Shown here piece after piece: positions 43,236 to 50,904 of a stretch of DNA of 64,000 nt. Made by a program: the position numbers and the translations under genes. Below the pieces are notes generated by a model that had not been told where the DNA came from, ran no database searches, and was given only the letters and a program-made list of their open reading frames with translations. Numbering within the stretch: position 1 is the stretch's first letter; every line of letters starts with the position of its first letter. This stretch comes from CAXXHQ01 sp963665265. Its GTDB lineage: Bacteria > Planctomycetota > Planctomycetia > Pirellulales > Thermoguttaceae. The stretch covers positions 930,001 through 994,000 of the forward strand of contig CAXXHQ010000001.1 of assembly GCA_963665265.2 (NCBI GenBank), given 5' to 3'.

Positions 43236-45437
43236 TTAGTAAAGGTTCATCTGGCAGCTTACGCCGCCGGCGGCGGGTAAGTAGTTATGACGAACGTAGT
43301 CGGCCACCATACGGTCGGCGCTGAATCGCCAAGCAAGCGTGCTGATCGAGTTCATCATGCGCTTGATCCAATTGCGCGGCAAACCGTCGATGTCGCAATC
43401 GTAGTACAAGGGGATGACCTCTTCGACCAAGGCGCGTTGGAGATCGTGCCAATCGCGTTCGTCGGTCACGCGGTCGTCGACATGTTGCTTTCCGACGCCG
43501 ATGGCGAAGCCGTTGGAACCGTCGTAGGCTTCGGCCCACCATCCGTCGAGAATGGAAAGGTTCAGCGTTCCGTTGAGAACGGCCTTTTGACCGCTAGTGC
43601 CGGAGGCTTCGAGCGGACGGCGCGGGTTATTCAACCAAACGTCGACGCCTTGGATCAAGTGACGGCAGACGTTGATGTCGTAGTCCTCGACGTAGGCGAT
43701 GCGGCCGGCGAAGCGAGGGTCGTGTCGCAGGTTGGCGATGCGTTGAATGAACTGTTTACCCGGCTCATCGGCGGGATGCGCTTTTCCGGCGAAGACGAAT
43801 TGGACGGGCCGATCCGTACTGTTGACGATGCCGGAGAGCCAATCGGGATCGGTCATGACCAGCGTAGCGCGTTTGTAGGTGGCGAAGCGTCGTCCGAAGC
43901 CGATGGTCAAGGCGTGCGGATCAAGGATGTTTCGCGCGGCTTCGACGGCCTCGTCGCTTTCGCCGCGGCGTCGGCACTGCCGACTCACGCGACGGCGGAC
44001 GAAGGCGAGCATCAGGTTTTTGAGCGCGTTATGCGTTTCCCACAATTCACCGGGATCGATTTGATGAACGGTTTGCCAAACTTCGGCCTCGCCCATGCGT
44101 TGCATCCAGTCGGCGGGGAAATAACGATCGTAGAGCTGCTGCATTTGCCAAGCGAGCCAGCTTTGGATATGCACGCCGTTGGTGATATGACCGATGGGAA
44201 TTTCCTCTTCGACGCGCCACGGCCAGAGGTGCGCCCACATGCGGCGCGAGACGTATCCGTGGAGGCTGCTCACGGCGTTCGCGCGTCGAGAGAGTTTCAA
44301 TCCCAAGACGGTCATGCAGAACGTTTCGTGATCGTTTTGCGGCTCGACGCGGCCGAGGCCCATCAGTTGATCGAGGGAAATGCCGAGTTCGTCGCGCAAC
44401 GGGCCAAGATGCTCTTCGATCAAGTTCTTGTCGAATCGATCGTGTCCGGCGGGAACCGGCGTATGCGTGGTGAAGACGGTGTGCTGGGCGATTTCGCGCA
44501 CGGCGACGTCGAAGCTGACGCCGTCCTCTTTCATCATTTCGCGGCAGGCTTCGAGCGTGGCGAAGGAGCTATGCCCTTCGTTCAAGTGGAAGACGCCGGG
44601 CGAGATGCCCAAGGCCTTGAGCGCGCGAATGCCGCCGACGCCGGCGACGAGCTCTTGGCGAATGCGCGTTCGGTTATCGCCGCCGTAGAGACGCGCGGTC
44701 AATTCGCGGTCCTCGGGGCTATTGCCGGGAACGTCGCAATCGAGCAGGTACAAGCGAACGCGGCCGACTCGCATCAGCCAAACCTTGGCCAAGAGTCGTC
44801 CGCTGCGCGTGTCGATGCGAATCGTGATCGGTTTGCCGTCGACGCCCATCGCGGGCTCCATCGGAAGGTTCTCGACTTTGGTGTCGAGATACTCTTCGTG
44901 CTGCCAGCCGTTGATGTCCAAATGTTGTTTGAAATATCCTTGATCGTAGAACAGGCCGATGGCGACGAGAGGCACGCCGAGGCCGCTTGCGCTTTTAATA
45001 TGGTCGCCGGAAAGCACGCCGAGGCCGCCGGAGTAGACCGGCACCGATTCGTGGACGCCGAACTCGAGCGAGAAGTAGGCGACGGGCTTGGCGCCGAGCG
45101 ATCCGACGTGGGTGCGCGCCCATTGCGGAACCTCGCTCATGTATTCCTTCAAGCGGCGATACGCTTGATTGATGCGGCTATGCAAGACCAACTCGGTGGC
45201 GCGCATCTCCAAGCGTTCGGGAGTGAATTCGGAAAGAAGCGCGATCGGATTATGATCGAGTTGGCGCCAGCGGATCGGGTCGAGGTCGCGGAAGAGGTTA
45301 ATGACCTCCGCGTGCCAACTCCACCACAGATTGCGAGCGAGCGCCCAACATTTTTCGTGCAGATTCTCCGCCGAGAGGCCCGTGGGCGAGGCGGAATGCG
45401 TCGGTTGTTGCAGCGTAATCGTTTCGGTCTGGCTCAT
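43236..45437 (-). CDS. glgP: Alpha-glucan (glycogen) phosphorylase
   Basis: A 733-residue GT35 phosphorylase of the shorter bacterial type. The start of the fold is CWALARNLWWSWHAEVINLFRDLDPIRW, followed by PVAYFSLEFGVHESVPVYSGGLGVLSGDHIKSASGLGVPLVAIGLFYDQGYF, VFTTHTPVPAGHDRF, and near the end the PLP-lysine block EASGTSGQKAVLNGTLNLSILDGWW (Lys about residue 615). It phosphorolyses alpha-1,4-glucans to glucose 1-phosphate. The ATG at 45437 is chosen because the family begins a little before the NLHEKCW helix and GGGAG precedes it; a longer in-frame extension to 45530 is not family-like. It is monocistronic with its own terminator. Confidence 0.95.
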   Translation of the reverse strand: MSQTETITLQQPTHSASPTGLSAENLHEKCWALARNLWWSWHAEVINLFRDLDPIRWRQLDHNPIALLSEFTPERLEMRATELVLHSRINQAYRRLKEYMSEVPQWARTHVGSLGAKPVAYFSLEFGVHESVPVYSGGLGVLSGDHIKSASGLGVPLVAIGLFYDQGYFKQHLDINGWQHEEYLDTKVENLPMEPAMGVDGKPITIRIDTRSGRLLAKVWLMRVGRVRLYLLDCDVPGNSPEDRELTARLYGGDNRTRIRQELVAGVGGIRALKALGISPGVFHLNEGHSSFATLEACREMMKEDGVSFDVAVREIAQHTVFTTHTPVPAGHDRFDKNLIEEHLGPLRDELGISLDQLMGLGRVEPQNDHETFCMTVLGLKLSRRANAVSSLHGYVSRRMWAHLWPWRVEEEIPIGHITNGVHIQSWLAWQMQQLYDRYFPADWMQRMGEAEVWQTVHQIDPGELWETHNALKNLMLAFVRRRVSRQCRRRGESDEAVEAARNILDPHALTIGFGRRFATYKRATLVMTDPDWLSGIVNSTDRPVQFVFAGKAHPADEPGKQFIQRIANLRHDPRFAGRIAYVEDYDINVCRHLIQGVDVWLNNPRRPLEASGTSGQKAVLNGTLNLSILDGWWAEAYDGSNGFAIGVGKQHVDDRVTDERDWHDLQRALVEEVIPLYYDCDIDGLPRNWIKRMMNSISTLAWRFSADRMVADYVRHNYLPAAGGVSCQMNLY

Positions 45438-46107
45438 GAAATCTGCTACTCCCTCTGGCGGAAAGTATTTTTTGTCAACTTCGCCTTTTTTCGGCGCGGG
45501 CGACGCGGGATTCCATCCTACGCGCCGCACAAACCGCCGAGACGGCGTTATCGTGTTTTTTTACGCAACAGACGCTCGTCGGAATTATACAACTGGCATT
45601 TCAGGCTTGCGACCCCTGGCGTCCAAGTATGTCGCATGCGGGTTTCTCGACGCGCGCGTCAACGGAAAAAAATGAATTGGACTGTATATCGTTCAGGAAA
45701 GCTGCCAAGTTTATATGAAATGGAGGCATTCACATCGTCGAGGAAATGTGTTATCACCGGCTTGCGGGAAAATCCGTTTACCCAGGTTATCGCTAGGAGA
45801 ACGAACATTACGACCCGCATGCGGTCGGCGACAATTTCGTCGCGTAACCATTACGTATGTGTATAGTTCCGACGCCTTTGCCGCATCGACATTTTATTGT
45901 TTTCGACCGAAAGGCAAGGCAAAAGTTCATAGTTCCTTGGAAAAGTGACGTAGTCACGAATATTTTCCGCCAAAAAGCGGGCTTCAGGCATGGTGAGAAG
46001 TTGCACAACCAAAGCGACCGCTATTTTTTGCGTATCTTCACAAAACAACCAAATCTCCTAAACTACACCAATCACGCATTCACAGTTAACCCAAAGAGGT
46101 GATTTCT
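45438..46107. other. Gene-free region between glgP and cysC
   Basis: A 670-base divergent region. Short open frames have no domain features. A GTGAC/GTCAC inverted repeat (45945-45957) embedded in AAA...TTT-rich flanks is a candidate operator for cysC. Sequence is AT-rich from 45850 to 46100, where the cysC promoter should lie; no riboswitch structure was recognised. Confidence 0.4.
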
Positions 46108-46764
46108 ATGTCAAGCGAAAATCAGGTTCAGGTCCATTGGCACGAGCATGCCGTCAGCCGCGAAGAACGGGAAGCGCAAAACGGACACCGCGGGGCCGTG
46201 GTATGGTTCACCGGCTTGAGCGCTTGCGGCAAAAGCACGGTGGCCAATCTCGTCGATCACAAGCTTCACCAATTGAGAAAAAACAGCTTCGTTCTCGACG
46301 GCGACAATGTTCGGCACGGACTGAACGCGGGGCCCGGCATGCTTAAGGAGCGGCACGGCGAGGAGTTCGCCAAGCGGTTCGGCCTGGGATTCTCGGCCCA
46401 AGACCGGGAAGAGAACATTCGTCGGATCGGGGCCGTGGCCAAGCTCTTTAGCGAAGCCGGCGTCATTGCCGTGACGGCGTTCATTAGTCCTTATCGCGTC
46501 GATCGTGATCGGGTTCGCGCTTCGCTGAAGCCGGGCGATTTCATCGAGATTTTCGTCGACGCGCCGTTGGAAGTCTGCGAAGCCCGCGATCCGAAGGGAC
46601 TCTACAAAAAGGCGCGCGCCGGCGAATTGAAGGGCTTCACGGGCATTGACGATCCGTATGAAGCGCCGGAGACGCCGGAGCTCAAATTAGACGCCGCGAA
46701 ATTCACGGCCGATCAATTGGCCGACCAAGTCATCGAACACCTGAAGAAGGTCGGAGTGATCTAA
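46108..46764 (+). CDS. cysC: Adenylylsulfate kinase
   Basis: A 218-residue APS kinase making PAPS from APS and ATP. The P-loop is GLSACGKST (residues about 33-41), with the family blocks FVLDGDNVRHGLN, RFGLGFSAQDREENIRRIGAVAKLF, ISPYRVDRDRVRASL, EIFVDAPLEVCEARDPKGLYKKARAGELKGFTGIDDPYEAP and the C-terminal VIEHLKK. GAGGTGA precedes the ATG at 46108. With cysH and the serine acetyltransferase it points to assimilatory sulfate reduction. A long untranslated region upstream and a strong terminator downstream isolate it as a single transcript. Confidence 0.95.
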   Translation: MSSENQVQVHWHEHAVSREEREAQNGHRGAVVWFTGLSACGKSTVANLVDHKLHQLRKNSFVLDGDNVRHGLNAGPGMLKERHGEEFAKRFGLGFSAQDREENIRRIGAVAKLFSEAGVIAVTAFISPYRVDRDRVRASLKPGDFIEIFVDAPLEVCEARDPKGLYKKARAGELKGFTGIDDPYEAPETPELKLDAAKFTADQLADQVIEHLKKVGVI

Positions 46765-46799
46765 GTAGGGATTAGGGAATAGGGGTTAGGGCATAGAGA
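46765..46799 (+). repeat. TAGGG-type repeat after cysC
   Basis: Reads as TAGGGATTAGGGAATAGGGG followed by TTAGGGCATAGAG. Copies occur at 29271-29296 and 62769-62805 directly after stop codons, and in diverged or inverted form at 47839-47865, 57401-57431 and 62121-62140. Confidence 0.75.
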
Positions 46800-46813
46800 T
46801 TTGACAATCAGCG

Positions 46814-46850
46814 AAAACGCGGTCGCATGAAGATGCGGGCGCGTTTTTTT
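46814..46850. terminator. Rho-independent terminator between cysC and the methyltransferase gene
   Basis: Stem AAAACGCG..CGCAT / ATGCG..CGCGTTTT (46814-46847) with a GAAG tetraloop and two internal unpaired bases on each side, then TTTTTTT. It touches the last codon of the minus-strand gene, and is usable in both directions. Confidence 0.88.
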
Positions 46851-47652
46851 ATTTCTCGCAGATGACGATCCAGCCGTTTGCGCGGAAGCGGCTCAACAAC
46901 CAGGGTTGGGCGAGCGGGCGCTGACGATCGACGTTCAACGGGATCGACTCGCGGATGCGGAAGCCGGCCGAGCGCAACGCCGTATGCAGTTCGCCGTGCG
47001 TGAAGGTGTGCAGAAACATCTGCGCGATGCCGTGGAAGCAGAAGAACTTGTCGCCCAATTCGATCTCGCGGTTTTTTAGGCGTTCGACGAAGTGTTTGGC
47101 CAACCAGCGCCGGCCGAGCGGGTCGAATAAGTTGAACCAGACGTTATGGACATGAATGACGAAGAGTCCGCCGGGTTTTAGGACGCGATAAAATTCCTCG
47201 AGGGCTTTTTGGCGTTTTTCGCGACCGCGGATCATGCCGAGCGTACTAAAGAGGCAGATTTCGTAATCGGCGCTGCGATCTTTTATGCCGGAGAGGTCGA
47301 CGAGGTTGGCCTGAAGACAACTGATTTTTAGATGTTCTTTTTTCGCTTTCTCGGCGACGATTTGGAGCATGTGCGGCGAGAGATCGACGCCGACCCCGGC
47401 GAATCCTCGACGGGCCAAGGGAACGAGGGCCCGGCCGGTGCCGCAGCCGAAGTCGAAGACCGTTCCTTGTTTGCGGAAGTGGCGTAGCAGGACTTGCTCG
47501 TCGAACTCGAAGAGTTGATTTTCGGCGAAGTAGGCGTCGTACTCGCCGGCGATGTGCTGGGCCTGGGTGTATTCCCAGACGCCGCGAGTCACGCCGCGCG
47601 GGAGTTGCCACTCGGGTCTCGATAGGTTTTGCGGGTCGTCGTTCGGATTCAT
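46849..47652 (-). CDS. SAM-dependent class I methyltransferase
   Basis: A 267-residue protein. Motif I is VFDFGCGTGRALVPLARRG (about residues 63-80), the post-I acidic residue is in GVGVDLSPHMLQIVAEKAKK, and YEICLFSTLGMIRG and LKPGGLFVIHVHNVWF are motifs II/III. The family matches methyltransferases of type 11/25; the acceptor is unknown. The N-terminal 50 residues (WEYTQAQHIAGEYDAYFAENQLFEFDEQVLLRHF) match other planctomycete members. The ATG at 47652 is used; a TTG just before gives no ribosome site. Confidence 0.85.
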   Translation of the reverse strand: MNPNDDPQNLSRPEWQLPRGVTRGVWEYTQAQHIAGEYDAYFAENQLFEFDEQVLLRHFRKQGTVFDFGCGTGRALVPLARRGFAGVGVDLSPHMLQIVAEKAKKEHLKISCLQANLVDLSGIKDRSADYEICLFSTLGMIRGREKRQKALEEFYRVLKPGGLFVIHVHNVWFNLFDPLGRRWLAKHFVERLKNREIELGDKFFCFHGIAQMFLHTFTHGELHTALRSAGFRIRESIPLNVDRQRPLAQPWLLSRFRANGWIVICEK

Positions 47653-47810
47653 CAATTCGTTTCGTTGGCGCGCAGCCGAAATGGCGTTCCTTCTTGCCCG
47701 AGAGAACGCAGTATTGGACCGATAAGCGAGTGATAAGACAAGGGGATAAGGTTAATTATTATTCTACCGAGTCGCGGACGAAAATGCGAGGAGCGGGCGG
47801 AAGAAACAAT

Positions 47811-47925
47811 TTTTCACCACAAAGACACGGAGGACACGGAGTAGGTCATAGGGAGTTAGGCGTAGAGATCGCAACATGCGCAGGGCGCAGCGGCATCGTC
47901 AGGCATGGGAATGCCTGACCTACGA
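47811..47925. repeat. Widespread low-complexity and palindromic intergenic repeats
   Basis: The motif CACCACAAAGACACGGAGG followed by ACACGGAG (47817-47840) is like a sequence seen in the intergenic DNA of many unrelated bacterial genomes. Next come a diverged TAGGG-type repeat and a palindrome CAGGCAT/ATGCCTG (about 47901-47918), which is followed by ACCTACG. Confidence 0.65.
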
Positions 47926-47936
47926 GGCTGAACGAG

Positions 47937-48701
47937 TTAATACAGATCGATTTCATCTAAATTTTCGCCGCCGTCGCACGTGGCCAAGGCGCGAAGGTTT
48001 TTGAGAAGCGTTTCCGCTCGCATGAATTGAATATGCCCGTCACAAAAGGCGACCACAAGTCCGCCGTTATGCACGGAAAATAATTTAAGCGTCTTTTCTT
48101 TATTCTGCGGATCGCAAAGTTCTTCAAGCGACAAGTCCTTGGGCTCGGACCAATCGGCTAGGCCGTCGGCGACCTCGACGAGCAGCAACGTATTCGAGCA
48201 ACCATCGTGAGCGGAGACATAATCGGCGCTGATTTTCGTTTTTCCGTCCATCGGCCAGACGGTGCCCGGGCCGGTGATCGCAACATAGTTGCACTTCGTA
48301 TTCCTTTTTGCATTGACGCAGCGAAATACCGGCATATCGGCGTTTCGGACCTTCGCGTTGGCCGGATCGTCCCACGGCTTTTTCAAATCTAGTTGTGAAT
48401 ATAAATCCTGGCAATCAAGATATGGCAAGATTACGACTCGCCAACTAGGGCGAGGCATTCCGTCGTCACGGAACATTTTCTCTGTCGGACGACAATAATA
48501 ATTGTGCGCATCCTTGTAACAAAGTAAGGCAAGTGAGATTCGGCGGAGGTTGTTAACGCATTGAGGACGTCGACACTCACCGTCTCTCGATCGATCTATA
48601 TCAAGCAAACCGGCCAAAATGAATCTGACGCCCAATACGACCATTACCGCCAAAAAAACGTTCACGACGACGCGGAGGCGTGACTTTAACGAAGAATCCA
48701 T
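47937..48701 (-). CDS. DUF1559-type protein with an N-terminal membrane anchor
   Basis: A 254-residue protein with an N-terminal transmembrane helix (LRVVVNVFLAVMVVLGVRFILAGLLDI) and then the DUF1559 layout: QCVNNLRRISLALLCYKDAHNYYCRP, SWRVVILPYLDCQDLYSQLDLKKPWDDPAN, and the H-x9-DG-like C-terminal block KLFSVHNGGLVVAFCDGHIQFM. In standard planctomycete DUF1559 proteins the N-terminus is a prepilin-like cleavage site; here it is replaced by a plain anchor. The C-terminal ~80 residues are almost identical in layout to those of the next gene (48944). Function unknown; the family is massively expanded in planctomycetes and thought to be pseudopilin-related. Confidence 0.85.
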   Translation of the reverse strand: MDSSLKSRLRVVVNVFLAVMVVLGVRFILAGLLDIDRSRDGECRRPQCVNNLRRISLALLCYKDAHNYYCRPTEKMFRDDGMPRPSWRVVILPYLDCQDLYSQLDLKKPWDDPANAKVRNADMPVFRCVNAKRNTKCNYVAITGPGTVWPMDGKTKISADYVSAHDGCSNTLLLVEVADGLADWSEPKDLSLEELCDPQNKEKTLKLFSVHNGGLVVAFCDGHIQFMRAETLLKNLRALATCDGGENLDEIDLY

Positions 48702-48851
48702 TTTTTAGTCCCTTTCGTTGCGGCTCGGTTTTTCGCGACGTGGAATGTTATTATAAGCGGTCGGCGGCGCTCAAAGAGGCGCCCTATGGCTACATAGCCG
48801 GAGCTCGCGACTCAAACGGCAGTGGTGCGTGCGATCGCCAAAGGCGCTACT

Positions 48852-48917
48852 GGTGGGACTCGCTGCGCTCGGCCCACCCTACTAAAGCGCGGAATGCCAC
48901 GGAGGGCATTCCCTACA
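48852..48917. repeat. Two adjacent interspersed palindromes
   Basis: 48852-48881 is a copy of the GGTGGG/CCCACC 30-base element (see 27571). 48890-48917 is a copy of the GGAATGCC/GGCATTCC hairpin with the tail CCCTACA. A further related hairpin follows at 48922-48945. The GGCGCTC-type hairpin is present at about 48765-48783. Confidence 0.85.
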
Positions 48918-48943
48918 GCATAAAACGCCGCGGAGGGCGGTCC

Positions 48944-49810
48944 CTATTCCTTTTGTTTACGCTCGTCGAGTTCAATTTTTTCGCCGCCGTTGCGAGTGGC
49001 CAGGGCGCGAAGGTTTTTGACGAGCGTTTCCGCACGCATCCATTGAATAAACCCGTCGCAAAATACGACATGCGCGCCGCCGCTGTGTACGGAAAACAAC
49101 TTGAGCGTTTTCTCTTCGTTCTTCGAATCGCAAAGCTCTTCAAGCGACAAGTCCTTCGGCTCGGACCAATCGGCCAAACCGTCGGCGACTTCGACGAGTA
49201 GTAACGTTTCGCCCGGATCGTCGGAAATGTCTTTCAGTCGAACTTTTCCTTCGTTGGGCCAAACCGTATCGGGGCCAGTGATTGCCAGGTAGTTGCATTT
49301 TCCTTCCTGCCTGCAAGAAGGGCAATGAAAGAGCGGGATGGAAGTATTTCGCACGTTTGCATTGACCGGATCGTCCCATGGTTTTTTTAAATTCGCCCGA
49401 GAGTATAAATTTTGAAGTTCGAGGAACGGCAGGGTTTCGACTCGCCAACTTTGGAGCGGGCGTCCCTCTTTGTCGAGTCGCACGGCGGCGGGAAAACGCT
49501 GGTGTGCGGATTCGTAGTTGATCAACGCGAGGACAATGTTGCGCATGTTGTTGGCGCATTGACTCTTTCTACCCGCGTCGGGGCAACTCATGCAAAATAC
49601 CGCCGCATAATCCGCTATAGAAATTACAAGTAGAAAGGAGAACAACGTACAGAGCACATACGCCCTCTTTTTATAAAGTAGGAAGCAGCCGACGCCCCAC
49701 AAAATCAGTCCGAGCGGAGTAACGCCCGTTAAGACGAGGCCGACGCAGAGAAGGGCAGCAATGAGCGTCCATTCCAAAACGTTGCCGAGCGTACCGGTCG
49801 GAAATTTCAT
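48944..49810 (-). CDS. DUF1559-type membrane protein, paralogue of 47937-48701
   Basis: A 288-residue protein. The N-terminus has two to three hydrophobic helices (VLEWTLIAALLCVGLVLTGVTPLGLILWGVGCFLL, then AYVLCTLFSFLLVISIADYAAVF) instead of a prepilin signal. The rest follows DUF1559: QCANNMRNIVLALINYESAHQRFPAAV, SWRVETLPFLELQNLYSRANLKKPWDDPVN, LLLVEVADGLADWSEPKDLSLEELCD and HSGGAHVVFCDGFIQWMRAETLVKNLRAL. The last ~100 residues are very close to those of the neighbouring paralogue, showing a tandem duplication with different N-termini. ATG at 49810. Function unknown. Confidence 0.85.
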   Translation of the reverse strand: MKFPTGTLGNVLEWTLIAALLCVGLVLTGVTPLGLILWGVGCFLLYKKRAYVLCTLFSFLLVISIADYAAVFCMSCPDAGRKSQCANNMRNIVLALINYESAHQRFPAAVRLDKEGRPLQSWRVETLPFLELQNLYSRANLKKPWDDPVNANVRNTSIPLFHCPSCRQEGKCNYLAITGPDTVWPNEGKVRLKDISDDPGETLLLVEVADGLADWSEPKDLSLEELCDSKNEEKTLKLFSVHSGGAHVVFCDGFIQWMRAETLVKNLRALATRNGGEKIELDERKQKE

Positions 49811-50436
49811 TATCGGGTTCCCTGCTTTTATCGAACGGTTTCACGACGAGGATTTTTAGTATAAGCGGTGGGGCGGCGGTCACAGATGGCTCGACGGCAA
49901 TCGCGGCGAGAAAAGTCCGTTCTTTGTCAGGGACGCGCATGCCTTCGGCATTGCGGCTAAACGGCGGCGCTCACAGAGCGCCCGAGGTTTTGCACTGGCT
50001 GACAAGCAGCCAGCGGCACCCCAAAAACCGCAATTCCGATAACTGAACCGCCCAGTTCAACGAGCTTGGCTTGGTGAGGCTCGCTGCGCTCGACCCGCTT
50101 TACGGCGGAATGCCACGGAGGGCATTCCCAACAGCGCGGTTCGTCGTCGAACATTGAGGTTCATCGGCTCGTGACACCTAAAGCTTTACACTTCAATGGG
50201 TTAGCAAAAAGCCGCCGCCCAACCGCAGGAAGATAGGCAATTTAAGCGGACTTCCGGTCTTTTTTGTCGCTTTGGGGCAATCCCCGTTGCAAACCAGCCG
50301 ATACTTGTTAGACTGATGGACTTAGTAGTTGTTTTGGAATTAAGTAAGTAGGAAGAGATTCCCTAATCACGGCGGAAGGATCTCGCTTCGAGTGGAAGCG
50401 ACGGGTCCGACCAAGGTGGAGCCATTGCGGTAGCAG
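49811..50436. other. Spacer with palindromes and the rpsO leader
   Basis: No gene. Holds a GGCGCTC/GAGCGCC hairpin (about 49965-49983), a diverged copy of the 30-base element (50073-50102) and a GGAATGCC hairpin (50107-50132). The rpsO leader lies in 50290-50436. Confidence 0.6.
50378..50408 (+). promoter_or_regulatory. Hairpin in the rpsO leader, candidate S15 autoregulatory site
   Basis: CGCTT/AAGCG (50384-50388 and 50396-50400) with an outer GGA/TCC pair lies 30 to 60 bases before the rpsO ATG. Ribosomal protein S15 is known to control its own mRNA through leader structures in several bacteria. That link is established in general; its use here is inference. Confidence 0.4.
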
Positions 50437-50706
50437 ATGTCTATTACCAAAGAGCGCAAGCAGCAACTTATTTCGGATTATCGACGCGAAACGACTGACA
50501 CGGGCTCGCCCGAGGTGCAGGTCGCCCTTCTTTCGACGCGCATTAGCGAGTTGACCGGGCATCTTCGCGAGCACAAGCGTGATTACGCTTGCCGCCGCGG
50601 CCTGTTGATGATGGTTAGCCGTCGTCGTCGGTTGCTCGATTATCTGAAGAAAGTATCGCCGCAACGTTATCTCGAAATCATTCGACGTCTCGAAATCCGC
50701 AAATAG
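50437..50706 (+). CDS. rpsO: 30S ribosomal protein S15
   Basis: An 89-residue protein, the usual length. The whole sequence is family-typical (MSITKERKQQLISDYRR, DTGSPEVQVALLSTRISELTGHL, HKRDYACRRGLLMMVSRRRRLLDYLKK, RYLEIIRRLEIRK). S15 binds 16S rRNA helices 20-22 early in 30S assembly. The gene is followed 198 bases later by pnp, the classic rpsO-pnp order. The leader before it can fold (see 50378-50408). Confidence 0.98.
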   Translation: MSITKERKQQLISDYRRETTDTGSPEVQVALLSTRISELTGHLREHKRDYACRRGLLMMVSRRRRLLDYLKKVSPQRYLEIIRRLEIRK

Positions 50707-50904
50707 TCGGTACGACTGCGGCGTTTTGATTCGCGTAAGCGCGGGCGGCGAAAGACGCTCGCGTTTCGGCCTGCGCTCTTGCGGCTTTTCAATTCGCCGT
50801 CGTCATTGGTTTGCGGAAAGCGGAAACGCCCGCTGGCGAACTACCGACGCTCTTAACCTCTCCGCCGCCGAAAGGAATCTCGCATTTCAAGGTGGGAGTT
50901 TACT

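Noticed and set aside
43287..45866. An 859-codon open frame on the plus strand opposite the glucan phosphorylase
   Set aside because: Same cause: antisense of a codon-biased gene, no domain features; the minus frame has the PLP-lysine block and full family length.
45945..45957. GTGAC/GTCAC inverted repeat as a riboswitch or sulfur-regulator site for cysC
   Set aside because: Only a 5-bp stem; no larger structure or second copy before cysH supports it.
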